A DNA stretch of 64,000 bases, taken from the NCBI GenBank assembly GCA_005656395.1, contig SRSI01000002.1, positions 62,001-126,000 of the forward strand, read 5' to 3'. Positions 47,156 through 56,399 of this stretch are shown one piece after another. This DNA is from Strongyloides papillosus (taxonomy: Eukaryota > Nematoda > Chromadorea > Rhabditida > Strongyloididae). Position 1 is the first letter of the stretch; every line of letters begins with the position of its first letter. The notes below the pieces were generated by a model, which worked only from the letters and a program-made list of their open reading frames with translations, did no database searches and was not told the DNA's origin. Made by a program: the position numbers and the translations under genes.

Positions 47156-48249
47156 TTACTTATTAAAGTATTTGATAAAATCACTATATGATTTTGTTTC
47201 ATTACAAGCAGTTCCAATACTATTCATTAATATTCCACGTCGATGTAAATTTTCTTTAATAACTCTTTCTAAAAAATCACATTTTACTATAGAGTAATTA
47301 ACATTAAGATCTAATTCAAGCTGTAAAAATTGAAGAAGTTCTGCTTTTATTGGTCCTTCTGTAGTGTCAACAAAATTCTTACATTTAATTTTGGAAGATA
47401 TTAACTCACTTACACCTATATCTGTTGGAACGTATGATATTTTGCAATTATAAGGTATTATTTCATCTTTTATCAATTTATGCAATTTATTGTAGAGAGA
47501 TGTTAGGCCTTTAAGACTAGCTAGACCAGGAGACATTGCATTGTTAAATCTTATACTTTCTGTAAAAATAATATTTTTTGATAATATAATGTAGCAAGAG
47601 GCTACATGATTAATATCATTTCCTACGTCTCCATAAGATGTAACTATAAGATCATATTCTTCTTTTTCAAATTGATAGTCTAAAATGTTACACTTAACAT
47701 TTTTAAAATTTGACATCATTGACTTTGTACTTTTAACTTTTTCCTTTCGTATTTCTAACTCAAGCTTGTGATTATCAAAAACTTTAGAAGGAAGAAGATC
47801 ACCATTTATTACCTTTTCTATATCATTAAAATTAGAAACAAAATTTTTTCAAACTTTATTTTTTTTATTATTGGAATATTTGCTTCAACAGAAGTTTTTC
47901 CATCATTTTCATAATCTGATAATTTTGCAATGTTATCTAGATTTTGTCCTGGTGAAATCATTTTTCTTTTATTTATATGTTCTTTTTTACAAACAACAGA
48001 ACTCTCTAATTTTGGAAGAAAAGTATTACCAAAAGAAGACTTCATAATAACACTGTCTTTGTAATCTCTAATTTCTTCATCTTCAAATATTGAGTCATCA
48101 CCTAATGTTGACTTAAAAGTGCTATTATCCAAATCACTATGAACAAAAGCAACCGTTTCTTCAGATTTTTCTGAAATCTTTTCTTGAGAATTTTGTGATT
48201 GTCCCTCACTAAAAAATACTCCTAACACTTTTTTGCTAAAAAAACTCAT
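47156..48249 (-). pseudogene. CMC-2 protein with possible RNase H-like fold, one frame break
   Basis: Starts MSFFSKKVLG at 48249. About 135 acidic, Ser-rich residues follow, and the frame ends at 47818. A one-base shift in an A6T4 run near 47848 joins it to an open frame (FVSNFNDIEK... to 47156). The second half reads YDLIVTSYGDVGND, a strand ASCYIILSKN, a helix LASLKGLTSLYNKLHKL, then KISYVPTDIGVSELI, a helix and YSIVKCDFL. This parallels the convergent neighbour and, loosely, RNase H, with Asp in SYGD and PTD. The shift may be real decay or a homopolymer sequencing error. No short intron explains it. Confidence 0.5.
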
Positions 48250-48416
48250 TCGAACAATAATTAAAAGAGAATAAATTTTGTTAAAATGTAATAAAATGCT
48301 CAAATTGTTCAAAAAAATTTGCATTTTCTTTATTAAAACGTATGTGCATAAAATATAATCAAAATTTAAATTTTTATAAATTTTTGTCACAGACATTAAA
48401 AAAATGACATCAGTTT

Positions 48417-48437
48417 TGACAAAAAAAATTTTCTGTG
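48417..48437. repeat. CMC-2 right terminal inverted repeat
   Basis: Minus strand CACAG, A4, T8, GTCA. It is followed outward directly by TTTACA, the end of the LINE copy 2 reading frame (stop at 48439). Confidence 0.65.
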
Positions 48438-48438
48438 T

Positions 48439-49440
48439 TTACAAACATTTATAAATATTAACATTTAATGATGATTTGGCTTCTCTATCAGGTTGTTTTC
48501 GTATAGTAGAATTATCAAGAACAAGAGATAGAAGTCTCTTTGGAGGTCTGTCTACTGGTCTTTTCCAATCTTTCTCAACATATACATCAAAAGATTTTCT
48601 TGGCTTTTCCATTCTATCTAGTATTATATCTTTAATGCACATAGCAGGATGGATCTCTTTTTTGAAAATAGAATGTAGAACCTTCTTCTCCAGTGATACA
48701 AATTTATTGGTAAGCATAATAGTCGGTCTCATAGATTCTATACTGTATAGAGTTGCTGGTCTTATGATACAATTATAAATTTTTAATTTATTTTTGTAAT
48801 CAGCCCTATTTAATAGTTCTTTGTTTTTAAATCTTGCCCGCCATGTGGCCTTTGCACGTTTATTGAAATCGTTATTATCTCCATTCAGGTCCATAGATAC
48901 CACTCTTCCTAGGTATTTATAATTTGATACTACTTCATATATTGAATTATCCTACTTCTTTTTATATTGCGTAGCCATCATTTTTGTATTATCCTTATTC
49001 AACTCTAGACCTGTTTTCCTGGCATGATATTCAATAACTTGAGCTATTTTTTCTGTTAGCTTTTGATCAATGGTGTATATTACTATGTCGTCAGCAAACT
49101 CTAATTTGAAGCTAACTGTAGAAGTACCATCAATCATAACCTTAACTAGGTTACTTTCTTCGTTTTTAAAGCAATCATCTAAATCATGTTGGGCATTCTT
49201 AAGAATTATTTCCAATAATAGAATAAACAATTTTGGGCTTAATGTATCACCCTGTCGAATACCAGACTTCACTTCGAATGTAGTATATGAATTGTTGATA
49301 CCGGTGGAGAAGGTAGCTTTTGGAGATCTGTATAATGCTTCAATTCTTTTTACCAATTCTTCATCAAAATCATTTATTGCTAAACTGTAGAGAAGCCAGC
49401 TATGGTTAACTGAATCGAATGCTTTTTAAAATCTATAAAA
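48439..49440 (-). pseudogene. LINE copy 2 reverse transcriptase
   Basis: RT motifs are as in copy 1 (SGIRQGDTLSP, FADDIVIYT). A TAG at 48952-48954 splits the frame, and one A is missing in the run after IDF near 49427. The C-terminus here is complete: EKDWKRPVDRPPKRLL, then a Lys/Ser-rich tail ending IYKCL at 48439, immediately beside the CMC-2 end. Confidence 0.85.
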
Positions 49441-49530
49441 ATAGCATATAAATCTTTCTTATACTCTCTACACGTTTGAATTATTGTGCAGAATTGTAAT
49501 ATCTGATTTGAAGTATTTCTTTTTCTAAAA

Positions 49531-51810
49531 CCAGCCTTAGACCCGCCTTCGGCAGGTCAGAGCTGGTCCGCAGAGCATATTTTTTAATAAAAAATTTTTA
49601 TACAAAATCATTAATCAAAGTATCTGTATAAAAAAATTGTTTTATTAAATTACACATTTCCGGAGAAAAAAGATAACCGAAAATACATTGTTATAATATA
49701 TGAAATATTTCTGATTGTGAGAATCATTTTATAACATCTACGTTTATTGAAACTGTTTAGTTAAGTGAAAAATTGACCCAACAAAAAGAATTTTATATCC
49801 AAAAGATAAATTTTTTTTTATTTTATTTTTATTTTAAATACGTTCTAATCATATATAAATATAGGAAACAATGTTATTAAGAATGAAATTATACTTGTGT
49901 CTAATTAAATGAGTAATAGTTAAATTGTTACTATTTTTTCCTACACATCTAGATCTTTTAAAGCAATCAAAGTAATAATCACGTGGTCTGCCAATACGTT
50001 TCTTGGTGCCATGAGGATACCAACATAAACATCTTTGAACAATACCATTTTTGTCAATTTTTTTGTATATGAATTTAATCTTAAGTTTGGTCCAAAAGAT
50101 AAATAAAAGTGAATATTTGAAACAATCCAAGTAACTGTTTAGGTGACTCCTCATTATATGTTTGAAGTTGGTATAAACAATTTGATATCATTACTCTATT
50201 AACTACACATTTGAATTTAATTTTATAAATATGTAAATGAGAAAAAAAATTAATACCTTAAAAAACTTTTTCGTTTTTAAGCTACAAAATTTGTTATGGT
50301 TTTATATTTAAAATCAGACTTTATCTATATACTACATTTAATTTTATTCATTTTAAACAACTTTTTATAAAGTTATAATATTTAAAAAATTTTATTTCTA
50401 CTAAAAAAATGGTTGTCACATTTTAATCCATAACTTTACTAATTTTTGTTGATCATTTTAATATTAAATTTCCCTCTTTTCCATACTTGTACCTTATATA
50501 TGAGTCATAAATCATAAAGTTTTATTTAATTTTTAAAGAGTTTTTTTTAGAAAAAAAACTATGCAAAAATGTGGTTAAAAAGTGTCGTTTTCTAAAAATA
50601 ATTTGGCCAGTTATGGACCAAAAGTTTCGAGATTTATTTTTTTTTCCTAAGTTGAAAAAAAAATACATCAAATGACTACTTGACTATAAAAATTGATCAA
50701 GTTTGAAAAGAGTTATGTCTGGAACAAAATTGATTTTTACAATAAAAATAGAAAAAAACAAGAAAAATGACACTAAACATGGCATAAATCGTTTTTCTAG
50801 ATAATCTGTAAACTTCACAATAGTCTTATTTTTTAAGTTAGACTTAAATCTATATAAGAAAACCATATCTACTTAATTTTACCAAGTTTTCACTAAGTAA
50901 TAACTATTTAACTTTTTAATTTTCACCAAAAAGATAGTCATCACTTGTTGATCTATAACTTGACCAATTCTTTATCAATCGTTATGCTGCTGTGTTTCCG
51001 CACTATTCTGGAGTTGTATCTCTCAAATGACTCATAAACTAAAAAATTTCATTAACATTGAAAAGAGTTATTTTTGGAACAAATCTATGCAAAAAACAGT
51101 CCAAAAATGTGGTATTTTTTAAATATAATTTGGCCACTTGTGGACTAAAAGTTTTGAGACCCATTTTCTGCACCAAGTTGAAAAAAAATACATCAAATGA
51201 CTATTTTACCATAAAATTTGATTAAGTTTGGAGAGAGTTATGTCTGGAACAAAATTGATTTTTACAATAAAAATAGAAAAAAGACAAAAAAGTTGACATT
51301 CAAATTAATATAATTTCTTTCTTTGTTGAGCTATAAACTTCGTTAGACTCTTATTTTTTAAGTTAGACGTAGATCTATATAATGGATAATATTTTGTTTA
51401 TTTTCGTCAAGTTATGACTGAGTTATGATTATTGAACTTTTAAAATGTTTTTTCAAAGTGATCACCACTCTTTGGACCACAACTCGACCAATTATAAATC
51501 AAATTCAATATCATTAGGCTTCCGCACTATTCTGGAATTATACCTTTCGAATAAGATATAAAGCAATTTATTTCGTTAATCTTGAGGAAAGTTAGTCGAG
51601 TAACAAAACTATGTAAAAAAAGGCCCTAAAAAAAGATGTTTTTTAAAGATAACTTGGCCAATTATGGCCCAAACACTTTTAAGACCTATTGTCCCCCCTA
51701 AGTTAGAAAAAAAAACACATCTTTTGGCTATTTATCCATTAAAATCGGTTAACTTTGAAGAGAGTTATGTTAAAGACAAATTTTTTTTTCTTATTTTTTT
51801 TTGTTATAGA
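49531..51810 (-). mobile_element. Non-autonomous Helitron copy F, inside LINE copy 2
   Basis: Begins TCTATAAC at 51810 after an A and ends CTGG at 49531 before a T, 2280 bp. It is almost identical to copy B (4583-6861) and carries the same LINE fragment (about 49862-50140, open frame 49849-50154). It sits at the same LINE codon, so it is the duplicated partner of B and not an independent insertion. Confidence 0.9.
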
Positions 51811-51899
51811 TAGAAACCCCGCCTGGCTAGAACTGACACAATTTTCAATCTTATCTTGGATACGTTCAAGTAAAGTTAAAGTATATATTTTGAAAATAG

Positions 51900-53138
51900 T
51901 TTGTTAGATTGATATTGGCCTAAAACTAGAAATATCATTTAAAATACTGCTAGGTTTTTTGATAAGAACTATATTGCATTCATTCATTTGGTCAGGAATC
52001 AAATGTCCATGCTTTTGAATAAAGTAGCTAGTGCTTCTGCTGCTTTTCTGCCACCTAATATGAGGTGTTCGAGAAAAATGCCATCAGGTCCACAAGCTTT
52101 TCTTTTACTTTTTTTGATTCTAAAACTAACTTCTTCAGGAGTTATGGGATGCTATTTAGAATCTTTTTTGACATAATTTTTCCACCCGATATTTTCTCCT
52201 CTTTCTTTACCAAAGATTTCATCAAAGGTTTTATTCACACTATCTTTGCTTATGTTGTTGAATTTTTTCCTAGCTGTTTCTTTAAAAACATATTTCATTG
52301 ATCTACCTTCCTTAATAGCTCTATCAATAACTAAATTTGTTCTTTTTAAGCACAAATCATTAATTTCGAATCTTATTAGTTTGCTAAGAATTGTATAATT
52401 CAAACCTTTACTTTTAAGATTTTTCCTCTTGATAAGTAGATTTTTGATTTTCGGATCATCAGTGATTCTACGTGATGACTTTATTTCTTTTATTTTACAT
52501 TCATTGTAAATTTTTGTAAGATTACTTCTGATTGTATCATAGTTTTGTTCAGCATTTTCACCAAGGTCCCAATTTAATTTTTTCTTAATATCTTTTAACT
52601 TCATGGGGTTAATTTTATTAAAGTCCGGTCTAACATTAACCTTGTTGTTCTTGAATTTTGTCCTATGTGATAAAACTTTAAATTCTAATTTTAATATTAA
52701 AGGGTTATGGTCGCTGTTAAAGGTATGTTTCTGCAACGCTCTAACATCTTTTATTCTTTTAGCTAATACTTCATCCGATAAGAAACAGTCTATTTCTCCT
52801 TTAATTTTTTGATTAGGTGATATCCAAATTGTTCTTCTGTTGGATTTCCTGTTAAAGAGCATATTGCAGCAACATAATTCCATTTCTTCACAAAATTGAG
52901 TCAATCTTTCTCCTCTTTCATTTCCTAATACATTCCCGTTTAACCATCTTCCATTCTTGTTATTGAATAGTACCTTTGCATTAAAGTCTCCTCCAACAAT
53001 GCATTTCATATTTCTATCTTTACTATCAGTAATGATATCTCGTAATTTGTCGTACAAAATGTCAATTTCATCTTCAGAAGCAGTAGAAGTATGGAAATAA
53101 CATGATGTAAGAACACATGTCTTATTTTCTAATTTCAT
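51900..53138 (-). pseudogene. LINE copy 2 endonuclease and start of RT
   Basis: Equivalent to residues about 120-530 of copy 1. It has GGDFNAKV, NERGERLTQFCEE, EIDCFLSDE and SDHNPLI, but the N-terminal endonuclease Glu region is missing by truncation. The catalytic-region Tyr next to Asp236 reads Cys here. A TAG replaces Trp at 52152, and a one-base deletion follows near 52016. It is inactive. Confidence 0.85.
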
Positions 53139-53170
53139 AACAATACTGGTTATTCTTCACGATTGTGTAA

Positions 53171-53505
53171 ATTTGCTATTTTATTAATTAATTAATTTTA
53201 TGTGTTTCAGCTAGGGTGTATAAAGTTAGAAAACCTAAGTGATTATATTGGGAGAGATTGAGGCCCAAAAGACTATAAGTTGTATTAGAGTAAGTTCTAA
53301 TCGTGTTTTTTTAATAGTTTTACATTTTAGGTGGCTACTATATATACGTTGTATCTGTGTTAATTGTAATTGATAATAAATTGGTGTTTATTTAATCAAT
53401 GCGTCTTGAATATTTCAATACATCTGGTTAGGGGTAAATAAACTCCAAAACCAATATTCTTATAAATATTTTTCTTCATCATAACTTCACAATGAGTAAA
53501 TTTTA
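53171..53505. other. Unassigned flank, possible old LTR remnant
   Basis: No coding sequence. A stretch with AATAAATTGGTGTTTATTTAA and later ACATCTGGTTAGGGG looks like the end of an LTR next to a primer-binding site (TGG...), but no second copy exists in the window. Confidence 0.3.
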
Positions 53506-53736
53506 TGTTTCATGATACAATCAAATAGTCATGATTGATGGTTTGTCATGAATTTTTCTATCTATAAATACTAACAAAAATACTATCGCACCCTCTCTTA
53601 GTCAACTAACATTAACCTCCTCATAGCGCAGAGAGGGTGAGTTTTCATTTTTAAATTATTAACTTATTATTTAGTTTTTTTATATCTCCCTTATTTGTGA
53701 AAATAAATTATCAAATTATTCTTTTATTCTGAAACA
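53506..53736 (+). repeat. E2 5' LTR
   Basis: 231 bp, identical to the 3' LTR, with short terminal inverted ends TGTTTCA and TGAAACA. Its last base is the A of the gag start codon. Confidence 0.97.
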
Positions 53737-56399
53737 TGGCGCCCCCGGAACGTTATCCTTTGGCAGAATTTGGTGACAAAAAGTCTTACTCTAAATTCCT
53801 TAATCTGGTGACATCGCATATGGCCGAAGATGAAAAAGTAAACTGCATTATGGCCAGCATCCCTAAAGAGTGGAAAAATACTTTCTTAAGAAAAATTATC
53901 CAGACAGATGAAGATGCTAAGTTAACTAGTGATGGTCTTCTTAAATTAGTTGAAGAAGAATGCAAGTGTCAAGTTGAATCTGAACCCGTTGCAGTTAGGG
54001 TGAATAAGTTGTTTACAACTAGATTTCCTTTTAAAGAAAAAAATGCTTGCTCTAAAATTATTGAGGAACTTGAAAATTGCTTATCTGATCTAGTACCTGA
54101 ATCGTCTAAAGATGTTTTTCTTAGCATGTTCTTCATTCAGTTGATTCCACCCCGAATGAAAAAAGAGTTCAAAGATTGCAAGTTACCCTCCAAAGAAGAC
54201 ATCATCAAATTTGCCAGAGAACAAGACCTCCTCTTCCAACATTCAGCTGTCTTTGGTAAAGATAACGACAAGAGAAAAAATTTTGATGATAAGTCAAATA
54301 AATCAACGTCAGAGAAATTAACTCTTAAATCTGTTGAGACTAAAAATCATCGTAAAACATCAGATACAAAAAATGAATGCAACGTGGCAAATACTAAGCC
54401 AACCAAAAATGTAGAAATAAAATTTCAAAATTTATACTATGATGAAGCTTTAAATGACATTGCATGCACTCAAGCCTTCATTGGAGATTCTCTAATTCCA
54501 TTCACAATAGGTTTAGATTCATGTGCAGCTATATCTAGTTTATCTTTATCTGACTTTAACAAACTTCCTGATATAATCAAAAATTCAATTATATGTGACG
54601 ATCAAGTATACAAATTAAAATCTGTTCACAACACTTCTAGTGAAACATTAGGTTTTATAAATACAACTGTATCACTTCCAGATTACGGTTTGTCAGATGC
54701 AAAAGTTCAATTATTTATTGATCCTCAAGCCTCTATCTCACTACTTTCTTTCTCCTTCCTTAAGAACTATAACATTAATCCATTGTCTAAATCAGAAATT
54801 AAAGTTAAGTCTGAGGAACATGAGTTTATGGGTATAACTTTTGGTCAAGAGTGCTTAAAAACAAAAGAATTTCTTCAAGAAGTTGATTCAAAAATCTTAA
54901 CAGACAAAGATTTTGAACCTGGTAATAAGATTTCTGTTTCACTTTCAGTTGAAGATTCATTTCAATTTAAAAGATATCCTTGTATTCCTGTCTCCAAAGA
55001 ATGCAAGGTACAATTAGAAACATCTTTAAACGACCAAGTTTCCAAAAATTGGCTTAGAAAAATAAACTCAAATGAAATCGTCGAAGGATGGAATCAGTGC
55101 GTTGTTGTTGAATACCCTGATAAACTCCCACGAATATGTTTTTCTTGTATCAATCTCAATAAACACATTGATCTCCCAGAAATGCCAGATCTTCCAAATA
55201 TTAAAAAGATACTCTTTGAATCCAATACTGATGTATACTCTTGTTGGGACATAAATTCTGCATTTTCTCGCATATCTCTTGATCCTGATTGTAGAAAATT
55301 TTGCAATATTCTAACGCCCATCGGTTTATACCAAAGTAATGTTCTAGTATTTGGATTAAAATCAGCTCCGGCTATCTATTATAGCTCCATGATGAAAATC
55401 CTTGAAGGCCTTGAAAAATATCTGATTGTATATTTAGATGATATTTTAAATATTGCTCCATCAAATATTCACGAGGATATAAATATTCAACTTTTGTCAA
55501 GACTTCGTAAATTCAATTTCAAACTTTCACTTAACAAATGCTGTGTATCAGTTAGTAAACTTAAATTTATCGGATTTGAAATTGAAGTTGGTAGAGGTAT
55601 TCATATTGACAAAATGAGAATGGATGCTTTGCTGGAAATTAAAACTCCAGATACAGGCAAAGAATTAAAGAGCATCTTAGCTAAATTTCAGTTTTGCTCA
55701 GATTTTATTCCAAATTACTCAGTAATGTTAGATGATTTACACGACTATGTTAACTGCAAAAGCTCAATAAGAGAACTCATTCATGATAAATTTCAATCTC
55801 TTCTTAAATGTGTTGCTAAAGCTATATGTCTTTTTCCTATTCCAAAAGATATTATGAACTTAGAAATTTTTGTTGATTGCTCAAAAAAAGCCATATCAAA
55901 TATAATGTTTTGCGTATCTAAAAGCAAAAAATATCCTATCCACGTAGGTGGACGTCTCTTGAAAAAACATGAAAGAAATTATAATGATGGCATCAAATGT
56001 CTTCTCTCAGCTCAAGAAACTTTAAAGCAAAATCAATATTTATGTTCAGCATTTCAAACAAAAATATTCTCTAAAATCAAACATATCCATAATCTTACTG
56101 ATTTAGCACCCGCAGTCATTAAAAACACGTTTCAGAGAATCATTCTCAAAGTACTTCCCTTTGACGTATCTTTTCATCACATTGATACTTCCAAAAACTT
56201 AGTATCTCTTATGGCTAACTCAGATTTTCAAGAGAAGAAATCTCAAGCGTTAATGTGCAATGTTTCCATTAATGCTCCTCTTTCCTATCTTGGTTTAGAT
56301 CAATCATTGGTAAAAGAAAGTTATAGTACAGATAAAGATGCAAGTTTACTTCATAAAATCTTCACCAAACAAGATGACCAACATCTGGTTAAATGTTAG
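53736..56399 (+). CDS. E2 gag-protease-reverse transcriptase polyprotein (887 aa)
   Basis: The gag-like region (1-230) is helical and charged with no zinc knuckle seen. The protease motif is FTIGLDSCAAISSLS with Asp261. The RT has RICFSCINLNKHI, YSCWDINSAFSRI (Asp505), LVFGLKSAPAIYYS and IVYLDDILNIA (YLDD at 566-569), then LKFIGFEI. The following RNase H-like region (about 715-800, LEIFVDCSKKAISNIMF) lacks a convincing catalytic set. The ORF ends AAATGTTAG, overlapping the ATG of the next ORF by 7 nt in the -1 frame. Confidence 0.93.
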   Translation: MAPPERYPLAEFGDKKSYSKFLNLVTSHMAEDEKVNCIMASIPKEWKNTFLRKIIQTDEDAKLTSDGLLKLVEEECKCQVESEPVAVRVNKLFTTRFPFKEKNACSKIIEELENCLSDLVPESSKDVFLSMFFIQLIPPRMKKEFKDCKLPSKEDIIKFAREQDLLFQHSAVFGKDNDKRKNFDDKSNKSTSEKLTLKSVETKNHRKTSDTKNECNVANTKPTKNVEIKFQNLYYDEALNDIACTQAFIGDSLIPFTIGLDSCAAISSLSLSDFNKLPDIIKNSIICDDQVYKLKSVHNTSSETLGFINTTVSLPDYGLSDAKVQLFIDPQASISLLSFSFLKNYNINPLSKSEIKVKSEEHEFMGITFGQECLKTKEFLQEVDSKILTDKDFEPGNKISVSLSVEDSFQFKRYPCIPVSKECKVQLETSLNDQVSKNWLRKINSNEIVEGWNQCVVVEYPDKLPRICFSCINLNKHIDLPEMPDLPNIKKILFESNTDVYSCWDINSAFSRISLDPDCRKFCNILTPIGLYQSNVLVFGLKSAPAIYYSSMMKILEGLEKYLIVYLDDILNIAPSNIHEDINIQLLSRLRKFNFKLSLNKCCVSVSKLKFIGFEIEVGRGIHIDKMRMDALLEIKTPDTGKELKSILAKFQFCSDFIPNYSVMLDDLHDYVNCKSSIRELIHDKFQSLLKCVAKAICLFPIPKDIMNLEIFVDCSKKAISNIMFCVSKSKKYPIHVGGRLLKKHERNYNDGIKCLLSAQETLKQNQYLCSAFQTKIFSKIKHIHNLTDLAPAVIKNTFQRIILKVLPFDVSFHHIDTSKNLVSLMANSDFQEKKSQALMCNVSINAPLSYLGLDQSLVKESYSTDKDASLLHKIFTKQDDQHLVKC

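Larger units (their letters stand above)
36652..48437. mobile_element. CMC-2: multigene CACAG-ended DNA transposon, 11.8 kb
   Basis: The ends are 21-bp inverted repeats CACAG, A4-5, T7-8, GTCA (36652-36672 and 48417-48437; 20 of 21 match). The flanks share only TT, so a short duplication (2-3 bp) is possible but not proven. It contains a 334-aa five-exon gene, a 640-aa seven-exon transposase-like gene, two convergent genes at 46151-48249, and a later mariner at 44027-45312. CACAG-type ends and a transposase with HDL.EG and LSTIRYE-type blocks fit the CACTA/Mirage/Chapaev group; the name is from motif memory. The main genes are open, so the element may be recent. Confidence 0.65.
48438..53170 (-). 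mobile_element. RTE-like LINE copy 2, 5'-truncated, with nested Helitron
   Basis: Bases 48582-53170 are a near-identical inverted duplicate of 3222-7811, and the copy runs on to 48438, giving the LINE C-terminus missing from copy 1. It shares copy 1's TAA stop, the Helitron and the LINE fragment, so the duplication was at DNA level. Private defects include TGG to TAG (52152), a one-base loss near 52016, a one-base loss in an A run near 49427, and TAG at 48952. The 5' side stops abruptly at about 53170, inside the endonuclease domain. Confidence 0.9.

Noticed and set aside
47826..47850. A short intron to explain the frame break in the 47156-48249 gene
   Set aside because: The only nearby GT...AG span is about 22 nt, too short, and removing it gives a frame with an early stop.
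36652..48437. Reading the whole region as a Polinton/Maverick
   Set aside because: No protein-primed polymerase, retroviral-type integrase, packaging ATPase or capsid gene was seen; the zinc-finger and HDL.EG/STIRYE blocks fit a CACTA-like transposase better.
53171..53505. Solo LTR
   Set aside because: Only a PBS-like ACATCTGG and an AATAAA context were seen, with no partner LTR or target duplication.
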